A stretch of 64,000 nt of DNA from Psychroflexus halocasei (GCF_900107595.1 NZ_FNQF01000002.1:248001-312000); one strand, 5' to 3'. Shown: positions 51,766 through 61,726, counted from the first letter of the stretch. The notes: generated by a model not told the origin, from the letters alone. Translations and numbers: made by a program.

Positions 51766-52914
51766 TTGAGAATTTCAGTTTTAATTTTATTTATTTTTAT
51801 TAGTCAACAGGTCGAAGCACAAACTTCGACCTTAGTTGTTGCAGATAGTTTATTTGCTATTGGAAATTATGAAAAAGCAATTAAAATTTACGAATCTCAA
51901 TCACCAATAAAAGCTAAAACTTATCAAAAAATAGCCGCTGCGCAACAAGCAAGAGGTCTTACTTCAGAAGCCTTGAAAGCTTATCAAAAAGCGATTGAAA
52001 AAGATAATAATTTAACAATTGTTAAAAGTCGTTATGCAAAATTATTACGACAAACAAAACAATTCAACAAAGCCGATAGTCTTTACAAAAACTTAATTAA
52101 TGAGTTTCCTGAAAACCCGAATTTCCACTATCAAATGGGCTTAGTTAAGCAACAACTAAAAGACAGCACAGCTGTTTCATATTTTCATAAAACATTAGAA
52201 AAAGATTCTCTGCACTTAAAAGTAATGTCTCGTTTAGCAAAACACTACTTTAAAAAGAAAGACTATCATAAAGCTGATGCTTTTGCTAAAAAAGGATTAC
52301 AAATAAACAATCAAGACGTGCAAATGAGTCTGATATATGCACAAACAGCTTATGCTTTAAAAAGTTACCATATAGCTATTGAGCGTTATCTGAAAGTCAT
52401 TGATTTAGGTTACGAATCATCAAATGTTTATGAACGATTAGGAATGGCTTATTATCAAGAATCTGATATTGAAAAAGCGATTACATATTACAAAAAAGCA
52501 GTTGAACTCGATATACGCAAAATATCAGCTCAACAGACTATAGGTCAATTATTACTCATCAATGAGAAACCGCATGATGCTGAAAAGCACTTATTGATTG
52601 CTTTACAATTAGCCAAACCTCAATTAGATAATCTGTATCAAAATTTAGGTTTAACTTACAAAGCTCAAGATAATTTTAAAAACGCGATTGAATATTTTAG
52701 ACTTGCTTTAAAAGAAAATCCAAATAAAATCCGCAGTCAATTTGAACTAGCAGTGGCGATTGACAATTATTATGCTGATTTGGAAACCCGATTATCTTAT
52801 TATAATTTATTTATCAAAAAATTTAAATCTCATCCCAAAGCTGAAAATTATCTCGCTCTTGCATACCGCAGAATATCAGATATTAAAAAAGAACAACACC
52901 TCAGCAATAACTAA
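51766..52914 (+). CDS. Periplasmic TPR protein, TTG start
   Basis: 382 residues. The signal peptide (RISVLILFIFISQQVEAQ) begins right at TTG 51766, two bases after the M56 stop. No ATG is available upstream or within the signal region, so TTG is the start. About nine TPR-like repeats follow, e.g. ALKAYQKAIEKDNNLTIVKSRYAKL, AITYYKKAVELDI and AIEYFRLALKENPNKIRSQFELA. It is probably periplasmic and co-transcribed with BlaI/M56 locus 2, which suggests a scaffolding role for that system. Its 3' end is 15 bases from the convergent trkH. Confidence 0.82.
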   Translation: MRISVLILFIFISQQVEAQTSTLVVADSLFAIGNYEKAIKIYESQSPIKAKTYQKIAAAQQARGLTSEALKAYQKAIEKDNNLTIVKSRYAKLLRQTKQFNKADSLYKNLINEFPENPNFHYQMGLVKQQLKDSTAVSYFHKTLEKDSLHLKVMSRLAKHYFKKKDYHKADAFAKKGLQINNQDVQMSLIYAQTAYALKSYHIAIERYLKVIDLGYESSNVYERLGMAYYQESDIEKAITYYKKAVELDIRKISAQQTIGQLLLINEKPHDAEKHLLIALQLAKPQLDNLYQNLGLTYKAQDNFKNAIEYFRLALKENPNKIRSQFELAVAIDNYYADLETRLSYYNLFIKKFKSHPKAENYLALAYRRISDIKKEQHLSNN

Positions 52915-52929
52915 TAATTTGCTTTTGAC

Positions 52930-54429
52930 TTATCGATTTCTCCAGAAAAACGGAGTTAAGATGATCAGAACAGTGAACAACTCTAATCGCCCAATCAACA
53001 TCAAGAAACTACACCAAGATTTTGCAAAATCGCTCAACCCAGCATAATTATCAACAGGACCTAAGTCGCCAAAAGCTGGACCAACATTCCCTAAAGAAGA
53101 AGCTGCAGCTCCAATTGATGTTTTCAAATCTAAACCTGTTGCACCTAATACAACTGCACCTATGATAAATGACAACATGTATAAAATGAAAAAACCAAGT
53201 ATGTTATAAACAATATCAGAATTAACAGCTCTTTTAGCGTAACGTACAGGTAAAACTGCATTTGGATGAAGAATTCTTTTAAATTCAAGAATTGCATTTT
53301 TGATCATAATTAAATGCCTGACAACTTTTACACCTCCTGATGTTGACCCTGCTGACCCTCCCAAAAAGAAAAGTCCAAAAAACAATACTGTCAGAAAGGG
53401 TGTCCATAAAGTGTAATCTGCCGTTATAAAACCTGTGGTTGTCATCACAGCTAACACCTGAAATGAAGCATGCCTAAATGCAGATTCTAACTCTCCGAAA
53501 ACCTGAGGATGTTGAATGCTAGACAAGCCCAAATCAGCATTAAAATAAATTAAAACGCCTGATATAACGGTAAAACCTAACACAAATGCTGCGTAAAGTT
53601 TAAATTCTTCATTTTCATATATCTTCTTGAAATTCAATTTAAAGCCGTAATAACTCACAACGAAATTTGTTCCTGCCAAGAACATAAATAATATAATGAT
53701 GTATTGTATCAAAGGTTGATCATTCCAGTAAGCAATACTTGCATTTTTGGTCGAAAAACCTCCAGTTGACAATGTGCTCATCGCATGATTAATCGCATCA
53801 AAAACACCCATCCCTGCAAAATAAAGCAACACTGCTTCAACAATTGTATAGCCTAAATAAATCAACCATAAACGTTTTGCTGTATCTGTAATTTTAGGCT
53901 TGAGCTTATCAGCACTTGGTCCAGGAGATTCTGCAGAGAAAAGCTGCATTCCACCAATTCCAAATAAAGGAAAAATAGCGACAGCCAACACGATAATTCC
54001 CATTCCTCCTATCCAGTGTGTCATCGATCGCCAAAGCAAAACACCTTTAGGAAGCACTTCAATATCTGTTAATATTGTCGCACCTGTGGTTGTATAGCCA
54101 GACATGGTTTCGAAAAAAGCATCGGTTATGGATGAGATTGAATTAGTAAAAAGATAAGGCAACATTCCGCTGATTACCATGAAAACCCAACCTAATGTCA
54201 CGATTAAATAGCCTTCTTTTTGTTTGAGATTTTTGTCATGGTCTCGTGTTGTAAACATCATCAAGAAACCAGAAAAGCTTGACGCAACTGCTGCAGAAGC
54301 AATTTGATAAGCTTCATCTCCCTCGTTATAGTAAACGCTTGTCAGAACAGCGAACAACATAAAAATTCCATTAAAGATCAACAGTAATCCTAATGTGTGT
54401 AAAACGATTTTATGATTGATTGACGACAT
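52930..54429 (-). CDS. trkH: Trk potassium uptake protein, membrane subunit TrkH
   Basis: A potassium channel/transporter subunit in the inner membrane. 499 residues with about ten spans and the four pore-loop repeats of the TrkH/KtrB fold, including TMSGYTTTGATIL (about 100-112), AMSTLSTGGFSTKNAS (about 216-231), TTTGFITADY (about 329-338) and SSLGNVGPAFGDLGP (about 455-469). The start codon overlaps the trkA stop by one base (TAATG), so the pair is translationally coupled and makes one TrkAH system. Confidence 0.94.
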   Translation of the reverse strand: MSSINHKIVLHTLGLLLIFNGIFMLFAVLTSVYYNEGDEAYQIASAAVASSFSGFLMMFTTRDHDKNLKQKEGYLIVTLGWVFMVISGMLPYLFTNSISSITDAFFETMSGYTTTGATILTDIEVLPKGVLLWRSMTHWIGGMGIIVLAVAIFPLFGIGGMQLFSAESPGPSADKLKPKITDTAKRLWLIYLGYTIVEAVLLYFAGMGVFDAINHAMSTLSTGGFSTKNASIAYWNDQPLIQYIIILFMFLAGTNFVVSYYGFKLNFKKIYENEEFKLYAAFVLGFTVISGVLIYFNADLGLSSIQHPQVFGELESAFRHASFQVLAVMTTTGFITADYTLWTPFLTVLFFGLFFLGGSAGSTSGGVKVVRHLIMIKNAILEFKRILHPNAVLPVRYAKRAVNSDIVYNILGFFILYMLSFIIGAVVLGATGLDLKTSIGAAASSLGNVGPAFGDLGPVDNYAGLSDFAKSWCSFLMLIGRLELFTVLIILTPFFWRNR

Positions 54430-55778
54430 TAACTAAAAAGCTTTTCAACGCGTTTAATAGATTTTGGCAGACAACAAATAACCAAACGATCATCTTCTTT
54501 GATAACAAAATCACCCAAGGCTATTTCTCCTTTTCCATCCCTGATCACTCCGCCTACAACTGAGGTTCTAGGAAAATCTATATCTACAATTTTACGATTA
54601 CAAATTTTTGAATTCTTCTTCACTTGAAATTCTAGCAATTCAGCATTCATGTTATTTAACTTCGTCATTGCCATTAAATTCCCTTTTCGGATAAATCTAA
54701 AAATATCATTAGCAGCAATCAGCTTTTTATTTACAAATGTGTTGATCCCCATATTATGACTTAATTGAAAGTAATCCATATTTTCAACTAAAGCAATTGT
54801 CTTTTTGACTTTTTTGGTTTTCGCAACTAAGCTTGACATGATATTGGTTTCTGAATTTCCTGTGACAGAAATAAAAGCATCCATTTTAGAAATATTTTCA
54901 TCTTCAAGTAAACTTACATTTCTACCATCTTCATTAATCACTAAAACATCTGGAATATCATCTGCGATTTCGAAAGCTTTTCTTTCATTTTTCTCAATAA
55001 GCTTCACATTATACTTACATTCTGAAAGTTCTTTAGCAAGCATTTTACCAATGTTACTTCCTCCCAAAATCATCACGTTCTTTATAATTCTTTTTTCAGC
55101 TCCTGTTAAATTATATAGCTCTTCAACACCTTCATCATCAGTCACAAAATAAACAAGATCTCCTCGTTTAAAAGCAGTATCGCCTCTCGGAATAATCGTG
55201 TATTGTGTTCCGTGTCGCTGAATAGCAATCGGTATAAAGTGCAATCCAGGATAAACCTCAGCAGCTTCCTGAACAGTTTTTCCGATAAAAGAAGCCTTTG
55301 ATCTTAAAGTTACACCTATCATTTTAAGCGCACCTTCATCAAATTCAAAAGTATCTGTGAAACCAGATTGATTTAAAAGAAGTTTAATTTCATCGGCTGC
55401 TAAATATTCAGGAGAAATAACTTCATCAATACCGATTTCTTTTAAATTGATTTTGAGTTTTTTAGAAATTAATTCCTGACTTCTAACTCGCGCAATAGTT
55501 CGTTTAGCGCCAAGTTGTTTAGCAAAAATACAGACATTGATGTTGATAGATTGATTAGATGTGACAGCAATAACCAAATCTACATAAGGCGCGTTTGCCT
55601 GCATCAAAAGCTGCGGAGATGTTGCGTCTCCTTCTATCGTTTGGATATCTAAATTTTTATCGGCGTATGCTAAACGTTCCTCATCAACATCGATTAACAT
55701 AATGTCATGAGCCTCGTAAGAAAAGAGTTTCGCTAAGTGATAACCCACTTCACCTGCTCCAGCAATAATTATTTTCAT
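54429..55778 (-). CDS. trkA: Trk potassium transporter regulatory subunit TrkA
   Basis: 449 residues from ATG 55778: two tandem RCK units. The first Rossmann fold starts MKIIIAGAGEVGYHLAKLFS with LIDVDEERL; the second starts VMILGGSNIGKMLAKEL near residue 228. Each is followed by a TrkA_C domain. It is the cytosolic NAD(H)-binding gating ring of TrkH. A longer ATG start (55808) lies upstream of a TACCTTTG box (55793-55800, minus) and is rejected. Confidence 0.93.
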   Translation of the reverse strand: MKIIIAGAGEVGYHLAKLFSYEAHDIMLIDVDEERLAYADKNLDIQTIEGDATSPQLLMQANAPYVDLVIAVTSNQSININVCIFAKQLGAKRTIARVRSQELISKKLKINLKEIGIDEVISPEYLAADEIKLLLNQSGFTDTFEFDEGALKMIGVTLRSKASFIGKTVQEAAEVYPGLHFIPIAIQRHGTQYTIIPRGDTAFKRGDLVYFVTDDEGVEELYNLTGAEKRIIKNVMILGGSNIGKMLAKELSECKYNVKLIEKNERKAFEIADDIPDVLVINEDGRNVSLLEDENISKMDAFISVTGNSETNIMSSLVAKTKKVKKTIALVENMDYFQLSHNMGINTFVNKKLIAANDIFRFIRKGNLMAMTKLNNMNAELLEFQVKKNSKICNRKIVDIDFPRTSVVGGVIRDGKGEIALGDFVIKEDDRLVICCLPKSIKRVEKLFS

Positions 55779-55792
55779 AACACAAAGGTAAA

Positions 55793-55800
55793 TGATTATG
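55793..55800 (-). promoter_or_regulatory. Candidate -7 element (TACCTTTG) for trkAH
   Basis: The minus strand reads TACCTTTG (TAnnTTTG), 14 bases before ATG 55778. It decides between two in-frame trkA starts. Confidence 0.45.
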
Positions 55801-55849
55801 ATATTCAAATAAAAATATGAACATAAATTTTCGGATTGTATTTAAAAAT

Positions 55850-55857
55850 TATCTTTG
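55850..55857 (+). promoter_or_regulatory. Candidate -7 element (TATCTTTG) for menG/ubiE
   Basis: TATCTTTG ends 11 bases before ATG 55869; an upstream in-frame TTG (55836) would precede the promoter and is rejected. Confidence 0.45.
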
Positions 55858-55868
55858 TAAAAAAAAGT

Positions 55869-56597
55869 ATGGCAAAAGAAATCAAACCCTATAAAGACTC
55901 CGAGATTGATAAGAAGAAACAAGTTGAACAAATGTTTGACAATATTTCTGGTGGATATGATAATCTCAACCGAGTTATTTCTTTTGGAACTGATCTTTCT
56001 TGGCGAAAAAAAGTGATTCAAATTGTTAAAGATTCAAAACCTGATAGCATTTTAGACATTGCAACCGGAACAGGTGATTTGGTTTTATCACTCGCTGATT
56101 CTGAAGCTTCTAAAATTGTTGGCCTAGACCTTTCAGCTGGCATGTTAGCAATTGGGAAAGAAAAAATCAAAAAAAGAGAACTGACAGATCGTATTGAAAT
56201 GGTTCAAGGTGACTCTGAAAACTTACCTTATCCTGATAATTCTTTTGATGCCATTACTGTTGCCTTTGGCGTGCGAAACTTTGAAAATTTAGATAAAGGT
56301 TTATCAGAAATTCAACGCGTTTTATCTCCTAAAGGAAAGTTTGTTATTTTGGAAACTTCTGTACCAACTAAATTTCCTTTTAAACAGGGTTACAATATCT
56401 ACACAAAACACATGATGCCAGCTATCGGAAAGCTTTTTTCTAAGGATAAAGATGCTTACCAATATTTAAGTGAAAGCGCAAGTAAATTTCCTTTTGGTCA
56501 AAAACTTTGCAATATTTTGAAGAAAAATGGGTTTAAAGAAGTAGAATTTATGCCACAATCATTTGGCATAGCAACGATTTATACAGCGACTAAATAA
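55869..56597 (+). CDS. ubiE: Demethylmenaquinone methyltransferase
   Basis: Methylates demethylmenaquinone to menaquinone (the quinone of Bacteroidota) using SAM. 242 residues: the family signature [26 protein letters not shown] (read in parts, about 23-48), SAM motif [14 protein letters not shown] (about 63-75), GLDLSAGML, and [21 protein letters not shown]-type motif GVRNFENLD. Start [10 protein letters not shown] chosen from the promoter position. It is followed after 6 bases by porT, a linkage conserved in flavobacteria. Confidence 0.94.
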   Translation: MAKEIKPYKDSEIDKKKQVEQMFDNISGGYDNLNRVISFGTDLSWRKKVIQIVKDSKPDSILDIATGTGDLVLSLADSEASKIVGLDLSAGMLAIGKEKIKKRELTDRIEMVQGDSENLPYPDNSFDAITVAFGVRNFENLDKGLSEIQRVLSPKGKFVILETSVPTKFPFKQGYNIYTKHMMPAIGKLFSKDKDAYQYLSESASKFPFGQKLCNILKKNGFKEVEFMPQSFGIATIYTATK

Positions 56598-56603
56598 ATT
56601 TTT

Positions 56604-57296
56604 ATGAAAAAAATAGCAGTGGTTCTCATTCTGATATGTGCCTCTATGCAAGCCAATGCACAGCTTTTCACGAAAGAGAAAATACGCAATAGAGAAAATG
56701 TTGATAAAAAACGTTGGTCTTGGGGCTATTATCTCGGCTTTAACAATTACGGATTCAAGATTGATTACATCGATCAAAATGAAATTGATGTCACGCGTAA
56801 TATTGGTTTTAATGTGGGTTTAGTCGGAAACCTACGCGTTAATGATTATATCGATATAAGGCTAGAACCTGGTGTTGTGTTTGCCAATAGAAATCTTGAA
56901 TTTCCTAATTTAACTGAAACTTTTGAGAGGGAACGCGAAGTCAAATCATCTTATGTTCACATTCCGCTACTTATTAAATTTTCATCCAAAAGAATCAACA
57001 ACTTCAAGCCTTTTTTAGTTGGCGGAGCATCGGTTTCTCATAACTTATCGAGCAATGAAAATAACCCAAATGATAATAGCGCTGGTGAGTTTAGAATGAA
57101 AACAAATGTTGCAAATCTAGAAGTTGGTTTCGGAATTGATTTTTATTTTGAATACTTCAAATTTACACCTTCAATTCGTGGTATTTTTGCCATCACCGAT
57201 GAACTTGTTCAAGATAATGACCCTAACAGTCCTTGGACATCAGAGATTGATAGCATGAAATCTCGCGGACTATTTATCAACTTTACTTTTCAATAA
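56604..57296 (+). CDS. porT: Type IX secretion/gliding protein PorT
   Basis: 230 residues with a signal peptide (VLILICASMQANAQ). A predicted small outer membrane barrel follows: WGYYLGFNNYGFKIDY (about 43-58), IDIRLEPGVVFANRNL, YVHIPLLIKFSSKRINNFKPFLVGG (read in parts), FGIDFYFEYFKFTPSIRG, and the final strand SRGLFINFTFQ. These match PorT, a component of the T9SS needed to export CTD proteins such as the one at 48897. It is in an operon with ubiE. The last 14 bases overlap the 3' end of the convergent TrmH gene. Confidence 0.87.
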   Translation: MKKIAVVLILICASMQANAQLFTKEKIRNRENVDKKRWSWGYYLGFNNYGFKIDYIDQNEIDVTRNIGFNVGLVGNLRVNDYIDIRLEPGVVFANRNLEFPNLTETFEREREVKSSYVHIPLLIKFSSKRINNFKPFLVGGASVSHNLSSNENNPNDNSAGEFRMKTNVANLEVGFGIDFYFEYFKFTPSIRGIFAITDELVQDNDPNSPWTSEIDSMKSRGLFINFTFQ

Positions 57297-58035
57297 ACGA
57301 CAAGCGTTTAAACTCATTTAATAAAATAGAAGAAGCCGTTGCAACGTTGAGGCTTTCGACGGCAGGATCGCCAAATTGCGGGATACTTATTCGCTCTTGA
57401 ACGTAAAATGAGGTTTCTTTTGAAATTCCTTGTGCTTCATTCCCCATCACAATCACAGCATCTTGAGAGACCTCAGTTGTATAAATTGGTTTGCCGTCCA
57501 TAAAAGCACCATAAACAGGCAATGTGTTTTTCTTAAAGAAAGTTTCTAGATCTTGATACCTGATTGAAACTCTCGCTAATGAACCCATTGTTGCCTGCAC
57601 AACTTTAGGGTTGTAGCAATCAACTGTGTCAGAAGAGCAAACGAGCTCATTGACATCAAACCAATCACATAAACGAATGATTGTTCCTAAATTACCTGGG
57701 TCACGGACACCGTCAAGAACAAGTTTTAAACCGCTATTATTTCCCTCATTCTCTTCATTCTCAAACTCATCTGTTGGAATTTCAAAAAGCGCTAAAGCAA
57801 TTTGTGGTGTTGTCAGACAACTCACCTTTTTAAGTTCACTTTCATCAATCAGAAAATATTTTTTGGCGTCTACTGAAAAAATATCCACAGTTGTATATAA
57901 AGCTTCCAACTCGTAATCACTTTTTAAAAATTCTTTGATTACTTTTACGCCCTCAGCAATAAAAAGCTTGTGTTTTGATCTGTATCTTTTAGTTTTGAGA
58001 TTATTAATCAGCTTGATTTGATTTTTACTGAGCAT
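57283..58035 (-). CDS. TrmH-family (SpoU) RNA methyltransferase
   Basis: 250 residues. The N-terminal substrate-binding domain has KLINNLKTKRYRSKHKLFIAEG. The SPOUT domain follows with motif 1 DGVRDPGNLGTIIRLCDWF (about 109-127), motif 2 VIVMGNEAQGISKE (about 190-203), and motif 3 IPQFGDPAVESLNVATASSILLNEF (about 213-237, deep-knot SAM site). It probably 2'-O-methylates a ribose in rRNA or tRNA; the target is not known. It is divergent from tamL with only 17 bases between start codons. Confidence 0.9.
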   Translation of the reverse strand: MLSKNQIKLINNLKTKRYRSKHKLFIAEGVKVIKEFLKSDYELEALYTTVDIFSVDAKKYFLIDESELKKVSCLTTPQIALALFEIPTDEFENEENEGNNSGLKLVLDGVRDPGNLGTIIRLCDWFDVNELVCSSDTVDCYNPKVVQATMGSLARVSIRYQDLETFFKKNTLPVYGAFMDGKPIYTTEVSQDAVIVMGNEAQGISKETSFYVQERISIPQFGDPAVESLNVATASSILLNEFKRLSFIEK

Positions 58036-58052
58036 AAAATTGAAGAATTTAA

Positions 58053-60602
58053 TTGAAAACTATCACAAAAATATCATTTCTATTCATACTGATTCTTTTT
58101 TCAGGTTGTAATTCTATTAAACACTTAGAAAATGATGAATTTCTAATTACAGAATCAAAAATTAAAGTTGATTCAACGGACAAACCAAACAGTAAATTAC
58201 AAAAATATACATCAACAGCCCCAAACTCTAAAATTTTTGGAATTCCACTAAAGTTACATATCTACAATTTGGCCAAACAAAATCCTGAAAATAGTTTTGA
58301 TCAATGGAGATATCAAAAAAAAAATCGTGAAAAAAAGCTTCAAAAATGGCTTTCATTAAAACAAGTTAAAAAGCTCAAAAGCTCTTATATCGCAATCAAT
58401 GAAGGCATTAAAAAATCTGGAGAGGCACCGAAAATTCTTCAAAAAGACTTGATTGAAGAATCAACAACAAGACTTGAAAATTGGTATTGGAATCAAGGTT
58501 ACTTTAACGCTGAAGCAGCCTATGATGTTAAAAGAGATACCGCTAAGCAGAAAGCGAAAATCACATATCATGTCAAAACAAAAGAGGTTTATAAGCTCGA
58601 TTCTATTTATAATCGAATATCCTCCAAAAGTGTTGATTCCGTTTATATCAAAATTCTAAAAAAGAATTCTTACCTAAAGAAAGGAGATGCTTTTAAAACT
58701 GAAAACTTTGAAAAAGAACGTAACCGAATTACAGACTATTTAAGAAATAGAGGTTTTTATCATTTTGAAGAAAGCTATATTTCATTTTATGCGGATACAA
58801 TCAATACAGATCATAAAGTAAATTCAGAGATGATTATTTCAAATCCTGAAGAAAGAAAAAGAGACAGTACAATCATCATCGATTTTAAGCCTCATAGAAT
58901 TACTGAAGTTAATGTTTTTACAGATATTGATTCAGATGTTAACGTAAATTATGCAAGTGACAGCATTCAATTTGAGAATTATAATATTTATAGCTTCGGC
59001 AAAATGAAGTTTAAACCAAGCGTTATCGCCGATCTTATTTTCATAAAAAAAGATAGCCTTTATAAAGATAATGACAATAAGCAAACTTATAACCGGATTA
59101 GTAATACGCGTATTTTTAAATATCCTAGCATTCAATATATTGATGATCCCGAAGACTCAACTGGTCTAATCGCCAATGTTTTTCTAACTCCTAAAGAACG
59201 TTATTCGTTAAACCTTCAGGCTGATGTGACACAAAGTAACATTCAGGAATTTGGGATAGGATTTAATTCTTCAGTATTAGCCAGAAATCTTTTTAGAAAT
59301 GCTGAAACGCTTGAATTATCTGGACGTGGGAACTTTGGTTCATCTAAAGATGCCTCATCAAGTGATCAATTTTTCGACATTTTTGAATTTGGTACAGATT
59401 TAAGATTGAGCTTTCCTAAAGTTATTTTTCCAATTAAGCTGGAACGCATTATTACAAATTCAATATCTCCTTTTACTAGTTTTAGTATTGGTTATAGTTC
59501 TCAGAAAAATATTGGCCTAGATAGAACAAATTTTAACTTAACTTATAATATCAATTGGAAGCCAATAAGAACAATTACTCACAATGTAGATGTTGCTAGC
59601 ATTCAGTTGGTAAACAATCTTAATGTTCAAAACTACTTTAATGTCTTTTCAAATTCATTTGATCAACTTAATAATATAGCTGTTGAAAATATCAATCAAT
59701 TAGATAATTCATTTTTCACAAATCTCGATACCGATTCACCACAACTCACAATCCCTAATGGTACAGATGGATTTATCAGTCAGGTTAATAATAACCAAAT
59801 CAATCTTGACTCTCAGGAACTCACGGAAACACGAGCAATTATCGAGCGTAAAGAAAGATTGACTGAAAACAACTTGATTGTTGCTTCTAATTATACTTAC
59901 AACTTCAGTACACGAAAAAATATTTATGATAATGAGTTTTCTCAATTTAGAGCAAGAATTGAGTTGTCTGGAAATTTACTTTCTTTACTCGCTAAGCCTT
60001 TAAGTTTTAAAAGAAATAAACGAGGAAACTATAATGTTTTTGACGTTCAGTTTTCACAATATATCAAGCCAGAATTAACTTTTATCAAGCATTGGGATTT
60101 AGGCAACAAAAATATTATTGCGACAAGAGCTTATACAGGAATTGCAATCCCTTTAGGAAATAGTGAATCTATCCCTTTTTCAAAAAGTTTTTTTGGCGGC
60201 GGACCTAATGATAACAGAGGTTGGCGACCTTATGATTTAGGCCCCGGAAAGACAAACGGAATTAATGAATTTAATGACGCAAACTTCAAGTTATCTTTCA
60301 ACGCAGAATACCGTTTTAATCTTTTTGGAGGATTAAACAGTGCTTTATTTGTTGATGTTGGTAACATCTGGAATGTTTTAGACAATGTCAGTAACTCAGA
60401 GGCAAGATTTGATGGCCTTAAAGACTTACAAGATTTATCTGTCTCTTCAGGATTTGGTTTACGTTACGATCTTGAGTTCTTTGTAATTCGTATCGATTTA
60501 GGTTTTAAAACCTATAATCCAGGAAGCGATGGCCAGAAATGGTTTAGAAAATACAACTTTGGCAACGCTGTTTATAACTTTGGAATTAATTATCCTTTTT
60601 AG
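58053..60602 (+). CDS. tamL: TamL-type Omp85 (BamA/TamA family) outer membrane lipoprotein, TTG start
   Basis: 849 residues. The only possible start is TTG 58053: a stop codon (58050-58052) immediately precedes it and no ATG follows for a long way. This gives a signal peptide with lipobox LFSGC (about residues 15-19), matching the TamL lipoproteins of Bacteroidota. POTRA-like repeats occupy about 60-330, and the C-terminal half is the 16-strand barrel with the Omp85 loop motif GGGPNDNRGWRPY (about 710-722) and a final strand ending NYPF. Role: outer membrane protein assembly or transport. No tamB gene is adjacent. Confidence 0.85.
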   Translation: MKTITKISFLFILILFSGCNSIKHLENDEFLITESKIKVDSTDKPNSKLQKYTSTAPNSKIFGIPLKLHIYNLAKQNPENSFDQWRYQKKNREKKLQKWLSLKQVKKLKSSYIAINEGIKKSGEAPKILQKDLIEESTTRLENWYWNQGYFNAEAAYDVKRDTAKQKAKITYHVKTKEVYKLDSIYNRISSKSVDSVYIKILKKNSYLKKGDAFKTENFEKERNRITDYLRNRGFYHFEESYISFYADTINTDHKVNSEMIISNPEERKRDSTIIIDFKPHRITEVNVFTDIDSDVNVNYASDSIQFENYNIYSFGKMKFKPSVIADLIFIKKDSLYKDNDNKQTYNRISNTRIFKYPSIQYIDDPEDSTGLIANVFLTPKERYSLNLQADVTQSNIQEFGIGFNSSVLARNLFRNAETLELSGRGNFGSSKDASSSDQFFDIFEFGTDLRLSFPKVIFPIKLERIITNSISPFTSFSIGYSSQKNIGLDRTNFNLTYNINWKPIRTITHNVDVASIQLVNNLNVQNYFNVFSNSFDQLNNIAVENINQLDNSFFTNLDTDSPQLTIPNGTDGFISQVNNNQINLDSQELTETRAIIERKERLTENNLIVASNYTYNFSTRKNIYDNEFSQFRARIELSGNLLSLLAKPLSFKRNKRGNYNVFDVQFSQYIKPELTFIKHWDLGNKNIIATRAYTGIAIPLGNSESIPFSKSFFGGGPNDNRGWRPYDLGPGKTNGINEFNDANFKLSFNAEYRFNLFGGLNSALFVDVGNIWNVLDNVSNSEARFDGLKDLQDLSVSSGFGLRYDLEFFVIRIDLGFKTYNPGSDGQKWFRKYNFGNAVYNFGINYPF

Positions 60603-60644
60603 ATAGTTATATTTTTTTACTTTTACACTTTAAAACAATTTACT

Positions 60645-61712
60645 ATGGCTCACAACATTAAACCAGGAGTTGCAACAGGTTATCAAGTTCAAGAAATTTT
60701 TAACCACGCAAAAGAAAATAATTACGCTATACCCGCTGTCAATGTCGTAGGGTCAAACACCATCAATGCAGTTTTAGAAACAGCTGCTGAATTAAATTCA
60801 CCAGTTATCATCCAATTCTCTAATGGAGGTGCACAATTTAACGCTGGAAAAGGTCTTTCAAATGAAAATCAAAAATCAGCTGTTTTAGGTGCTGTATCTG
60901 GCGCAAAACACATACATGAATTAGCGGAAGCTTATGGAGCAACCGTTATTTTGCACACAGATCACTGTGCAAAAAAATTACTTCCTTGGATAGACGGCTT
61001 ATTAGATGAAGGTGAAAAATTTTATAAGATTCATGGAAAGCCTCTCTATAGCTCACACATGATTGACCTATCTGAAGAGCCAATTGAAGAAAACATCGAA
61101 ATCTGCAAAACTTACTTAGGCAGAATGAAAGAGATGGGAATGACACTTGAGATTGAATTAGGAATCACAGGTGGAGAAGAAGATGGCGTTGACAATACAG
61201 ATGTTGATTCTTCAAAACTATACACACAACCTGAAGAAGTTGCTTACGCTTATGAAGAGTTGAGTAAAATTTCTGATCAATTTACAATTGCAGCTGCATT
61301 TGGAAATGTTCATGGTGTTTATAAACCAGGAAATGTGAAGTTGACTCCGAAAATTTTAAAAAATTCACAGGAATATATCACTAAAAAATATAAGGTAGAA
61401 GAAAATCATATTGACTTCGTTTTCCATGGTGGAAGTGGTTCAACTGAAGAAGAAATCAAAGAAGCAATTGGTTACGGCGTTATCAAAATGAATATTGATA
61501 CAGATTTACAGTATGCATTTACTGAAGGTATCAGAGATTACATGAAAGACAAAGCTGGATACGTAGCATCACAAATCGGTAACCCAGATGGTGATGATTT
61601 ACCAAATAAGAAATACTACGATCCAAGAAAATGGTTAAGAGAAGGCGAAAAAACGTTTGTAACACGTTTGAAAAAAGCCTTTGATGATCTTAATAACATC
61701 AACACTTTATAA
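60645..61712 (+). CDS. fbaA: Class II fructose-bisphosphate aldolase
   Basis: Zinc-dependent aldolase of glycolysis and gluconeogenesis. 355 residues, the long E. coli FbaA type. Visible sites: [15 protein letters not shown] (about 101-115, metal His and catalytic Asp), [17 protein letters not shown] (about 167-183), [13 protein letters not shown] (metal His), FHGGSGS (about 263-269), and the phosphate site [12 protein letters not shown] (about 283-294). It is followed by accD after 14 bases. Confidence 0.95.
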   Translation: MAHNIKPGVATGYQVQEIFNHAKENNYAIPAVNVVGSNTINAVLETAAELNSPVIIQFSNGGAQFNAGKGLSNENQKSAVLGAVSGAKHIHELAEAYGATVILHTDHCAKKLLPWIDGLLDEGEKFYKIHGKPLYSSHMIDLSEEPIEENIEICKTYLGRMKEMGMTLEIELGITGGEEDGVDNTDVDSSKLYTQPEEVAYAYEELSKISDQFTIAAAFGNVHGVYKPGNVKLTPKILKNSQEYITKKYKVEENHIDFVFHGGSGSTEEEIKEAIGYGVIKMNIDTDLQYAFTEGIRDYMKDKAGYVASQIGNPDGDDLPNKKYYDPRKWLREGEKTFVTRLKKAFDDLNNINTL

Positions 61713-61726
61713 AAAAGCATTCAACA

